Part shown: piece by piece, positions 8,592 through 16,480 of the stretch | How positions within the stretch are numbered: position 1 is the stretch's first letter | How the letters are laid out: each line of letters starts with the position of its first letter | Assembly: GCA_022448105.1 (NCBI GenBank) | Contig: JAKVAV010000010.1 | Span: 103,829-142,618 of the forward strand | From: Flavobacteriales bacterium | Lineage (GTDB): Bacteria > Bacteroidota > Bacteroidia > Flavobacteriales_D > Cryomorphaceae | Length of the DNA: 38,790 nucleotides | Direction of reading: 5' to 3' | Position numbers and translations under genes: made by a program | Notes under the pieces: generated by a model | The model's database searches: none | What the model was told of the DNA's origin: nothing | Seen by the model: only the letters and a program-made list of their open reading frames with translations

Positions 8592-10637
8592 ATGAGGCTC
8601 GAAAATTACGTTCTTGGAAAATGGACTCCCGGAGATGGAGACGGAAAAATATTGTACAATGCCATCAACGGCGTGGAAGTCGCCGTTGCTGACAGCACTG
8701 GTCTCGACTTTGATGACATCTTAAAATACGGGCGAAAAGTGGGTAACCCTGCTTTGCGCAGAATGACCTTCCAGGAGCGAGGCCTCATGCTGAAATCGTT
8801 GGCATTGCATCTCTATTCTTTGAAAGATAAATTCTACCAGGTTTCTTATGCCACGGGAGCAACCAAAACCGATAGCTGGATAGACATAGAAGGTGGAATT
8901 GGCAATCTTTTTGCCTACGCAAGCCTCAGAAGACAATTTCCTAATGAGCCCTTTTATGTCGATGGTGAAGCTGCACCTCTTTCGAAGGGAGGTTCCTTCA
9001 TCGGACATCACATCATGGTGCCAAAAGAAGGTGTAGCGGTGCACATCAATGCTTTTAATTTTCCCGTTTGGGGAATGCTGGAAAAAGTAGCGGTAAATTT
9101 CCTCGCGGGAGTGCCAGCCGTGGTAAAACCAGCAACCATTACCTCATACTTGACAGAAGTAGTCGTCAGAGAAATTATCGCGTCAAAGATTCTTCCAGAA
9201 GGTGCGCTGCAATTGATCTGCGGATCGGCTCGAGGAATCATTGACCATGTAGAGTCTCAGGATATTGTCACTTTCACTGGATCAGCAGATACGGGCAAAA
9301 TGCTCAAGTCAAACAAGAGAATTGTAGAAGAAGCTGTACCCTTCAATATGGAAGCCGATTCGCTAAATTCAAGTGTCTTAGGACCGGATGTCGAACCAGG
9401 AAGTCCAGAATTTGATCTCTTCATTAAAGAAGTACAACGAGAGATGACGGTGAAATGCGGTCAGAAATGTACTGCGATTAGACGAGTAATTGTACCTGAG
9501 GATAAACTGGAAGATGTTCAAATAGCTTTGGCCAATAGGCTTTCGAAAACGACCATTGGAGATCCACAAATAGAAGGAGTACGCATGGGAGCCCTTGCGG
9601 GCAAAGAGCAAGTGAATGAGGTCAGAGACCGTGTAGAAGAACTGCTGGCCACCTCTGAATTGGTTTATGGAAGCATGGACCAAGTCGATGCTCAAGGTGA
9701 CGGAACGGAAAATGGTGCCTTCATCTCTCCTCTCCTCTTAGTGAATAATGACCCTCTGAATAATCTATCCACTCACGAAATTGAAGCTTTTGGACCAGTC
9801 AGTACGCTGCTGCCATATAGAACTCTTGATGAGGCGGTAGAAATCACTAAGCTCGGAAAAGGTTCTCTCGTATGTTCTATGGCGACTTACAATGATAGCC
9901 ATGCAAAAGAGTTTGTGCTTGGAGCAGCCAGTCATCACGGAAGAATCTTAGTACTAAACCGAGACTGCGCAAAAGAAAGTACTGGTCATGGTTCACCCAT
10001 GCCGCTATTGACACACGGAGGACCAGGTCGTGCAGGTGGTGGAGAAGAAATGGGTGGAAAACGTGGAGTTTTCCACTACATGCAGCGGACCGCCATTCAA
10101 GGGTCTCCGACCACCCTAACCCATGTTACGAATCAGTACCAAGTCGGTGGCAAACAGAACGAAACTGAAATTCATCCTTTCAGAAAGCATTTCGAAGATC
10201 TCGAAGTTGGAGATACGGTGATTACCGCGAAGCATACCGTCACTGAAAGTGATATTTCAAACTTTGCCAATGTGAGTGGTGATAATTTCTACGCTCATGT
10301 GGATGCGACTTCCCTCGAAGGAACCATCTTCGAGCAACGCGTGGCTCACGGGTATTTTGTACTAAGCAAAGCAGCTGGCCTTTTCGTGGAACCTAGAAAA
10401 GGACCCGTCTTACTGAACTACGGAATCGAGGAATGTCGATTTACAAAACCTGTTTACCCCGGAATGACCATTGGTGTGAAGCTAACGGTAAAAGAGAAAG
10501 TAGAACAAGAGAAGAAAAACGAAGAAGACATAGCCAAAGGAATCGTGAAGTTTCTTGTCGACGTATACGATGAAAGCGACGAAACCGTGGCCATAGCAAC
10601 AATTCTCACCATGGTCAAGAAGAAAAACCAAGACTGA
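8592..10637 (+). CDS. paaZ: PaaZ: oxepin-CoA hydrolase / 3-oxo-5,6-dehydrosuberyl-CoA semialdehyde dehydrogenase
   Basis: The 681-residue protein has an aldehyde dehydrogenase domain (about 1-520) fused to a MaoC-like hydratase domain (about 535-675), the PaaZ layout and length. ALDH features seen are the INAFNFPVWG segment, Lys179, general-base Glu254 in NMEADSLN and nucleophile Cys293 in GQKCTAIRR. These align closely with Glu256 and Cys295 of the E. coli enzyme. The MaoC domain has SGDNFYAHVD, with the expected catalytic Asp and His five residues apart (about 564 and 569). PaaZ opens the oxepin-CoA ring and oxidises the aldehyde in phenylacetate breakdown. The other paa genes are not in this window. 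An enoyl-CoA hydratase/isomerase gene follows after 43 bases. Confidence 0.95.
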   Translation: MRLENYVLGKWTPGDGDGKILYNAINGVEVAVADSTGLDFDDILKYGRKVGNPALRRMTFQERGLMLKSLALHLYSLKDKFYQVSYATGATKTDSWIDIEGGIGNLFAYASLRRQFPNEPFYVDGEAAPLSKGGSFIGHHIMVPKEGVAVHINAFNFPVWGMLEKVAVNFLAGVPAVVKPATITSYLTEVVVREIIASKILPEGALQLICGSARGIIDHVESQDIVTFTGSADTGKMLKSNKRIVEEAVPFNMEADSLNSSVLGPDVEPGSPEFDLFIKEVQREMTVKCGQKCTAIRRVIVPEDKLEDVQIALANRLSKTTIGDPQIEGVRMGALAGKEQVNEVRDRVEELLATSELVYGSMDQVDAQGDGTENGAFISPLLLVNNDPLNNLSTHEIEAFGPVSTLLPYRTLDEAVEITKLGKGSLVCSMATYNDSHAKEFVLGAASHHGRILVLNRDCAKESTGHGSPMPLLTHGGPGRAGGGEEMGGKRGVFHYMQRTAIQGSPTTLTHVTNQYQVGGKQNETEIHPFRKHFEDLEVGDTVITAKHTVTESDISNFANVSGDNFYAHVDATSLEGTIFEQRVAHGYFVLSKAAGLFVEPRKGPVLLNYGIEECRFTKPVYPGMTIGVKLTVKEKVEQEKKNEEDIAKGIVKFLVDVYDESDETVAIATILTMVKKKNQD

Positions 10638-10680
10638 AAACGCTCATTTTCTTTTCAAAAAACATCCAAAAAAAATTTGA

Positions 10681-11454
10681 ATGAACCCAAATGATCATCC
10701 AAACGGAGAAGTCTCCTTAACCACCAAAAATGGCATTGGAACGATTGAATTCTTTCATCCCGCCAGTAACTCGCTTCCCGGCGCGGTATTAAAAAAGCTT
10801 GCAGAAACCATCACAAAAGCTGGCAAAGATGGGAATACCAGAGTAATTGTTCTCAAATCAACCGGCGACAGAGCATTTTGCGCAGGCGCCAGTTTTGATG
10901 AGCTCATGGCCATTGAAAACGAAGCTTTAGGTAAAGAGTTCTTCATGGGATTTGCTAGAGTGATCAATGCCATGAGAAAAGCTCCAAAATTTATCATTGG
11001 GCGAATCCAAGGAAAGACCGTTGGCGGTGGAGTTGGACTAGCATCAGCGGTAGATTATTGTTTAGCGACCAAGTTTGCTTCGGTAAAGCTCAGTGAGCTG
11101 GCAATTGGTATTGGACCTTTTGTTGTTGGACCAGCGGTTCAGCGAAAGCTTGGATTGTCAGGAATGTCTCAACTTGCCATTGACGCCTCCAGCTGGCGCA
11201 GCGCAGAGTGGGCAAAGACACATGGATTATTCGCCGAAGTGTTTGCCGACACTGAGAAACTTGATGCTGAAGTAAAAGCATTAGCCACGAGGTTGGCGAG
11301 CAGCAATCCTGAAGCTATGGCCGGTCTTAAAGAGAATTTTTGGTCAGGAACTGAAAATTGGGATAGTCTTCTTGCGGACAGGGCCGCTATGAGCGGTCAA
11401 CTCGTACTAAGTGAATTCACTCGAAATGCTATTTCCGCATTCAAAACCAAATGA
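10681..11454 (+). CDS. Enoyl-CoA hydratase/isomerase family protein (crotonase fold)
   Basis: The 257-residue crotonase has the oxyanion-hole segments FCAGASFDEL (about 66-75) and GGGVGLASAVDYC (about 115-127). The second catalytic glutamate is present as Glu139 (LSELAIGIGPFVVG). The first, corresponding to Glu144 of rat crotonase, is Gly119. One-glutamate crotonases are usually isomerases or other family enzymes rather than classical hydratases. Bacteroidetes relatives with this GGGVGL/LSEL pattern are often labelled methylglutaconyl-CoA hydratase; an isomerase in the phenylacetate pathway is also plausible given the adjacent paaZ. The gene sits 43 bases after paaZ on the same strand and is probably co-transcribed. 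The fold is certain, the reaction not. Confidence 0.88.
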   Translation: MNPNDHPNGEVSLTTKNGIGTIEFFHPASNSLPGAVLKKLAETITKAGKDGNTRVIVLKSTGDRAFCAGASFDELMAIENEALGKEFFMGFARVINAMRKAPKFIIGRIQGKTVGGGVGLASAVDYCLATKFASVKLSELAIGIGPFVVGPAVQRKLGLSGMSQLAIDASSWRSAEWAKTHGLFAEVFADTEKLDAEVKALATRLASSNPEAMAGLKENFWSGTENWDSLLADRAAMSGQLVLSEFTRNAISAFKTK

Positions 11455-11542
11455 AAATAGCCTCCCAAAGTCAAATTTTCACGTATTAAGAACGAACCTT
11501 GAAGAGAGATTAGCCGTAAGGTAGGATTCCTAAGATCCTCTT

Positions 11543-13711
11543 ATGTCTCATTTAATAACGAAGATCACTTTCAAGATTTTTTCACTCGTTCTGGGTGTTT
11601 TGATAATGGCGACTGCCATAATTTCTAGTCTTTCCTATGTTGATACTGTATCAGCTTTAGAGAAAGCAGAACTCACCAGACTAGAGTCAATAGTTAAGAA
11701 TCACTCCCAACTTCTGGCGAGTGATCACTATACTCCCTTCTACCAGTCTGAGGCAAATATCCTAAATGAGATTTCGAGACAAATTGATATCACAAATAGG
11801 CTCAATGAATTGCAAAATAGCCTGACCTTAATTTACTTCGAGGGTAATCAAGAGCCCTTAATAATTTCGGCGGAAGGGCAAATTATCGACGGTACCGAAA
11901 ACCCTGGCCTAGAATTGATCATGAGCAAACGTCCTCTATCAGAGGTGAGTTTCGGCTTAGACAATGAAATAGTAAAAGACCAATTATTTTATGCCTTACC
12001 CATATCTTTCGGAAATCTAAAAGATCTATCAGGTTACCTGGTAATTCAAGAAGGGCTTGAAGAGGAATTGAGTAATGCCAGAGCTGTTTTATTTAAACGA
12101 TTGCTATTGGCATTCCTTGTCATTGGCAGCCTTGCAGCTTTTGGTAAAACAACCTTGAACAAGATTTTCAAGCATGAAGAAATGTCCAAGCAAAAGCTTA
12201 AGGAGTATGCTGAGATTGCTAGGAAAAGAAACGAAGAGCTTGAGCGTGTCTCATTTGTTCTGAGCAAAAGCGATAACCTTATTGTGATGACCGATAGTCA
12301 TGGGATCATAGAGTGGCTAAACATCAATGGAGCTGCAAATAACTTCACCAAAGATGAATTAAACCACTTTGTAGGACGCGAAATCGCTGAGGTTAGCCGT
12401 TATGCGCAAATCAACGAAGTGATCAAGACCATTAATAGAACCAAAGAAACCATCACCTATGAAGCCAAGTCATACGACTCCAATAGAGAAGAATTTTGGG
12501 CAAGTACCACCGTCACTCCTATTCTCTCAGAATCTGGGAAGGTAGAATGCCTGCTTTTTGTCGACGCTGATATTACCAAAATAAAGAGAGCTGAAGCGGA
12601 AATCAGCAAGCTTGCAAATTTCGCTCAGGTAAATAGCAATGCCCTCATTAGAGTTTCCAACGAGGGGAAAATCCTCTTCGCGAATGACTCTGGAAAAGAG
12701 TTACTCAAGATATGGAATGCCCGGGTAGATGGTGTTTTAGAAAAGGCTTCTCTATTGAATACCATTAAGATGGCTTTCAAGCTCAACGAAGAGCAAAAAC
12801 TTAACCTTGAACTAAAAAATAGAATTTTCAGTTTTCGCTTTAAACCGGTTAAAGAGCATAATTTCATAAATATCTACACAGAAGATATCACCGAAATCAA
12901 ACTCGCTGAGAAGCAGTACAAAAAGAGAGCATCCATAGTTGAGCAAAATAATCTCACTATAACAGATAGCATCAACTACGCTAAAAAAATTCAAGAGGCA
13001 ATCATTCCGGGAGAAGATCACTTGAGAAAAATCTTCAATGATTCGTTCTTCATGTGTAAACCAAAAGACATCGTAAGTGGCGACTTCATCTGGTTACACG
13101 AAATTCAACCCCAAAAAGAATATCTTCTAGCCCTTGCCGATTGCACAGGTCATGGCGTTCCCGGTGCAATGATGTCAATTGTTGGCCACAGCTTACTAAA
13201 TGAAATTGTTGATAGTGAGAAAATCACGGATCCTTCGCTTATTCTAGAAAGACTCAATAGAGAAGTCATAAAAACCTTGAGACAAAAAACTGAAGGTCAG
13301 TCAAGCGATGGAATGGACGTAGGGATAGTCAAAGTCGATGTCTCAAATCTGAGCATTACTTTTTCTGGAGCTTACCAGGACATTTACTGGATGAATGGAA
13401 AGTTGAACATGATTCGTGGTGATCGTCAACCAATTGGGGGCAAACACCACGATCTTGATCGAAAGTTTACGAATCAAACGTTTAAAATATCCCGAGGTGA
13501 TTCGCTTTTCCTAACTAGTGACGGTTTTGTCGATCAGTTTGGTGGGCCAAACAACAAAAAGTTTTTAAAGAAAAGACTCTCAGAACTAATTAATGCCAAT
13601 TGCAAATACAGTATGCAAGCTCAATCCTTCATTTACAAAAAAGCCTTTGAAGATTGGAAGGGCTCACTGGAGCAAATCGATGATGTCTCTTTTATGGGAA
13701 TTAAGTTTTGA
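11543..13711 (+). CDS. Membrane PAS-domain SpoIIE/PP2C-type serine phosphatase
   Basis: In 722 residues the order is: membrane segment 1 (about 11-30), a periplasmic sensor region of about 150 residues, membrane segment 2 (about 186-201), a short coiled linker, a PAS domain (about 235-345), a second weaker PAS-like region (about 350-455) and a C-terminal SpoIIE phosphatase domain (about 480-722). Metal-binding acidic residues are visible in VSGDFIW (Asp514), LADCTGHGVPGA (Asp533), DGMDVG (Asp592) and TSDGFVDQFGG (Asp660), so the phosphatase should be active. Such RsbU-like enzymes dephosphorylate anti-sigma-factor antagonists or other phosphoproteins in response to a signal. No partner STAS or RsbW-like gene is next to it. 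The start is ATG. Confidence 0.92.
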   Translation: MSHLITKITFKIFSLVLGVLIMATAIISSLSYVDTVSALEKAELTRLESIVKNHSQLLASDHYTPFYQSEANILNEISRQIDITNRLNELQNSLTLIYFEGNQEPLIISAEGQIIDGTENPGLELIMSKRPLSEVSFGLDNEIVKDQLFYALPISFGNLKDLSGYLVIQEGLEEELSNARAVLFKRLLLAFLVIGSLAAFGKTTLNKIFKHEEMSKQKLKEYAEIARKRNEELERVSFVLSKSDNLIVMTDSHGIIEWLNINGAANNFTKDELNHFVGREIAEVSRYAQINEVIKTINRTKETITYEAKSYDSNREEFWASTTVTPILSESGKVECLLFVDADITKIKRAEAEISKLANFAQVNSNALIRVSNEGKILFANDSGKELLKIWNARVDGVLEKASLLNTIKMAFKLNEEQKLNLELKNRIFSFRFKPVKEHNFINIYTEDITEIKLAEKQYKKRASIVEQNNLTITDSINYAKKIQEAIIPGEDHLRKIFNDSFFMCKPKDIVSGDFIWLHEIQPQKEYLLALADCTGHGVPGAMMSIVGHSLLNEIVDSEKITDPSLILERLNREVIKTLRQKTEGQSSDGMDVGIVKVDVSNLSITFSGAYQDIYWMNGKLNMIRGDRQPIGGKHHDLDRKFTNQTFKISRGDSLFLTSDGFVDQFGGPNNKKFLKKRLSELINANCKYSMQAQSFIYKKAFEDWKGSLEQIDDVSFMGIKF

Positions 13712-13832
13712 ACCTGCCCAGAAGAAACCATTGTTAATCAATGAAGTCTGAGATTGCCTATAGCTTTGCTCATTTTTCTGGTGATTCTCACACTTATTTC
13801 CCTAAATTGGTAATCGAGAAATATTCGTCTAG

Positions 13833-15701
13833 ATGAAATCTGAAATTCTTACTCGTCTGAAAGAGCTGGTAAACTCTGAAGATGTGCTATCAAATCAAAA
13901 AGAGTTTTTTGAGCTAAGATCTCAATACCAAAACCTACTTGACCATGGTATCTCAGCCATGCACTCTTCTAATGAAGAAGACAAAGAAGAAGAAGAAGAA
14001 GAATCAGATTGGGCCAGTGAATCTATCGCAAACGATTCTAAAAATTCAGAAGAAGCTTTTGCCACTGAAGAGCAGGGTATGGAAAAAGGTGAGGCTAATG
14101 GCGATGAAGAAGTAGCAGAGAGCGAAGAAGTTAAAGATTCATCCGAATCACTTCCCGAACAAGAAGAGGCTGAGAATCCTGAGCTAGTGGCAGCAAGAAA
14201 GGAATTAGAAGATTTAACCGCCTCGTTTCGCAATAAGGTGAAAGCACTCAAAGAAGCAAATGCCAAGCTCGAGAAAGATACCGTTGATGAGGCCCAGAAG
14301 ATTCTCGCTGAGATGAAAGATTTGGTTGCAGAGGAAGAGAATATTGGAAAGGCTTTTGCCCGTTTCAATGACATAATGCAGCACTGGAAGGCTTTACCGA
14401 AGGTGAGTAATGACGATTATCGAGAATTAAACATTGAGTACAACAAGTACGTTGAGCAGTTCTTTTACAATATAAACATCTACAAAGAGCTCAAAGAACT
14501 CGACTTGAAGCATAATCTCGACGAGAAAATGACTATTCTGGAAAGGCAGAAAAAATTGCTCGACGAGAACGATATTAGACTCCTTGAAGTTGAGGTCAGA
14601 ATGAATCAAGATCGCTGGAACGAAATTGGGCCAACCTTCAAAGAAGAATGGGACAAGATCAAAGGAGAATTTTGGGAGACTACGAGAGGGATTTACAGTA
14701 AGATTCAGGAATTCTACGACGGTCGACGATTAGAGCAAGAGAAGAATCTAGAATCCAAAAAGCTCCTTCTTGAAAAAGCGCGACACATCGCTTCTCTCGA
14801 GCTAAAGTCAGCAAAAAAATGGCAAGAGAAATCAAATGTCATCATCCAAATTCAAAAGGAATGGAAAATGATAGGTTTTGTGCCAAAAGCGCAATCTGGT
14901 GAGATTTGGAAGGAATTCAAAAGTCTTTGTGACACCTTCTTTACTAAGAAAAGAGCACACTTCGAATCCCTTCGTGGAGTTCAAGCTGAGAATAAGGAGA
15001 AAAAAGTGGCTCTTCTCCAAAAGGCATTAGAGCTAAAGGACAGCGATGATTGGAAAGAAACATCGAATGCATTAATAAAACTTCAAAAACAATGGAAGGA
15101 GATTGGGCCAACTCATCAGAGAGATGAGAATAAGCTCTGGCGCCAATTTCGAGAAGCGTGCGATGAATTTTTCCAAAAGCGAAATCAGCACAGAGCCGGC
15201 CGTGGAGAACGTGAACAAGAGAATCTCAAAGCTAAGGAAGAATTGTTCAAAGAAATAGAATCCTGGCAACCTGAGAAGGGAAAACGACCGGAGAGCATTG
15301 CCAAACTTCGAGAATTTGGAGATCGATACAGGCAAATAGGTTTTGTTCCGTTTAGCGAAAAAGATCGAATCGGATCAACCTACAAAAAGCTACTTGACGA
15401 GAAGTATGGCGCTTTGGATATGGACGCCAACGAAAGGAAAAGGGTTAGATTGGAAGAAAAAATAGAATCCATCAAAAGCTCTAACAAAAGTGATCTTCTT
15501 CTCAAGAAGGAGAAAGACTTCATCCGAAACAAAATTGCCAAACTTCAAGGAGATATTACACAATTCGAAAACAATATGGGCTTTTTCGCTGCATCCAAAG
15601 GGGCGGATAAGCTCAAAGAAGATATCGAAAGGAAAATAGCCAAAGTCAGAAAGGAGATTAATGCATTAAAAGAGCAACTTAGTCTTATTAAGAATGCATA
15701 A
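13833..15701 (+). CDS. DUF349 repeat protein
   Basis: The 622-residue protein begins with about 45 ordinary residues, followed by a strongly acidic Glu/Ser-rich segment (about 46-125) that includes a run of six glutamates. The rest is charged helical sequence with five DUF349 repeats. Their W/Y-x-x-I/L-G-like centres fall near residues 183 (HWKALP), 259 (RWNEIG), 343 (EWKMIG), 419 (QWKEIG) and 496 (RYRQIG), spaced 76-84 residues. The C-terminus is a basic coiled coil. DUF349 proteins are widespread in Bacteroidetes but have no firmly established function. There is no signal peptide, so it should be cytoplasmic. It overlaps the start of the following lipoprotein gene by eight bases. Confidence 0.9.
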   Translation: MKSEILTRLKELVNSEDVLSNQKEFFELRSQYQNLLDHGISAMHSSNEEDKEEEEEESDWASESIANDSKNSEEAFATEEQGMEKGEANGDEEVAESEEVKDSSESLPEQEEAENPELVAARKELEDLTASFRNKVKALKEANAKLEKDTVDEAQKILAEMKDLVAEEENIGKAFARFNDIMQHWKALPKVSNDDYRELNIEYNKYVEQFFYNINIYKELKELDLKHNLDEKMTILERQKKLLDENDIRLLEVEVRMNQDRWNEIGPTFKEEWDKIKGEFWETTRGIYSKIQEFYDGRRLEQEKNLESKKLLLEKARHIASLELKSAKKWQEKSNVIIQIQKEWKMIGFVPKAQSGEIWKEFKSLCDTFFTKKRAHFESLRGVQAENKEKKVALLQKALELKDSDDWKETSNALIKLQKQWKEIGPTHQRDENKLWRQFREACDEFFQKRNQHRAGRGEREQENLKAKEELFKEIESWQPEKGKRPESIAKLREFGDRYRQIGFVPFSEKDRIGSTYKKLLDEKYGALDMDANERKRVRLEEKIESIKSSNKSDLLLKKEKDFIRNKIAKLQGDITQFENNMGFFAASKGADKLKEDIERKIAKVRKEINALKEQLSLIKNA

Positions 15702-15975
15702 ATCCAAATGCTACCTATTGATTTTTGCCTTGTTTTTTGCCTGCGCTTCACCATTAGAAGAAAAGGCAAATGGTCTCGTCTACGAAGGAATGTCGTCGAA
15801 CCAATTAGAAGAAATTCTTGGCAACCCTAAGGCCATCAATAAACGAGGAGAAATATTTGATGCTGAGACCATGAAAATGATTTCTGTACAAGAATGGATT
15901 TACGATAAAAGGACAGTTCTCCTAATCAACGATACAGTCAAAAACCCAAGGGTCAATTTAAATGAAGTAGATTAA
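15694..15975 (+). CDS. Small BamE/SmpA-like lipoprotein
   Basis: The 93-residue protein has a signal ending in a lipobox-like FFAC, with the lipidated Cys at residue 17, so it is probably anchored in a membrane facing the periplasm. The mature part has the BamE/OmlA pattern: a short helix after GMSSNQLEEILGNP, then a strand with EWIYD and hydrophobic LLIND. BamE-like domains bind partners in outer-membrane assembly; the match here is by pattern only. The ATG overlaps the DUF349 stop region (8 bases), suggesting one transcript. Its 3' end overlaps the convergent gene by 23 bases. Confidence 0.72.
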   Translation: MHKSKCYLLIFALFFACASPLEEKANGLVYEGMSSNQLEEILGNPKAINKRGEIFDAETMKMISVQEWIYDKRTVLLINDTVKNPRVNLNEVD

Positions 15976-16198
15976 TGCTCTCAAGGTAGGATTCTGATTC
16001 AAAAATATTCTTTACAGCTCTGATATACTGAACCTTGCGATCAAATCTATAACTGACCTCCACGTAAAATCCAAAGAGATCGTGGATGAGAATTTTAGCT
16101 CCCTCTGGCGTATTACGTTCATCGAGATACCTTCCGTATTTTGTTAGCAGGGAGGCTTTACCATCAAACGTTAAGGAGTTAAATTCAGTAATTGTCAT
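15953..16198 (-). CDS. Small conserved hypothetical protein
   Basis: This 81-residue cytoplasmic-type protein has no signal or membrane segment. Its core (YLDERNTPEGAKILIHDL, then GFYVEVSYRFDRKVQYI) resembles a family of small Bacteroidetes proteins of unknown function with an FxVEVxYD-like strand; this is recalled, not searched. It is convergent with the lipoprotein gene, sharing 23 bases at the 3' ends. The ATG at 16198 lies 18 bases after a strong promoter (TTG, 20 bases, TATCTTTG on the minus strand), which supports it as a real, independently transcribed gene. Confidence 0.75.
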   Translation of the reverse strand: MTITEFNSLTFDGKASLLTKYGRYLDERNTPEGAKILIHDLFGFYVEVSYRFDRKVQYIRAVKNIFESESYLESINLLHLN

Positions 16199-16215
16199 AA
16201 CAATTGTGCTTTAAT

Positions 16216-16246
16216 CAAAGATATGGTGACTTAAAATCAAAGTCAA
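16216..16246 (-). promoter_or_regulatory. Promoter of the 81-residue gene: TTG-N20-TATCTTTG
   Basis: On the minus strand a -33-like TTG (16246-16244) and a perfect -7 box TATCTTTG (16223-16216) are separated by 20 bases, inside the 17-23 range described for Flavobacterium promoters. The ATG follows 18 bases after the -7 box, giving a leader of roughly 11 nt. This is the best-formed promoter in the window together with the one at 37290-37322. Confidence 0.68.
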
Positions 16247-16480
16247 TGGCTCTTGTGATGATAGATGATTCTATGGAGCGAACCAATTGATCATCAGGTA
16301 GAAAAATATTTATCGCTATTTAATGAGGATTGAGATAACAATTCATTAATCTTGCGGCACTTTTGTTGCGCAGTGATTTTAATAAGAATTGCAAAAGCAG
16401 GATTCATAGTAAAGCTGGTGAACAACCCTCTGCTGATATGAATTGAGAACAAGGCATTTGCATAAGTTGAACTCTTTTTA

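Noticed and set aside
11523-11539. AGGAT...ATCCT hairpin just before the phosphatase start
   Set aside because: Only five pairs with no T run; not distinguishable from chance.
13922-14374. 150-codon minus-strand Ser/Ala-rich open frame
   Set aside because: It is the reverse image of the Glu/Ala-rich DUF349 protein N-terminus; GAA and GCA repeats read backwards give Ser and Phe runs.
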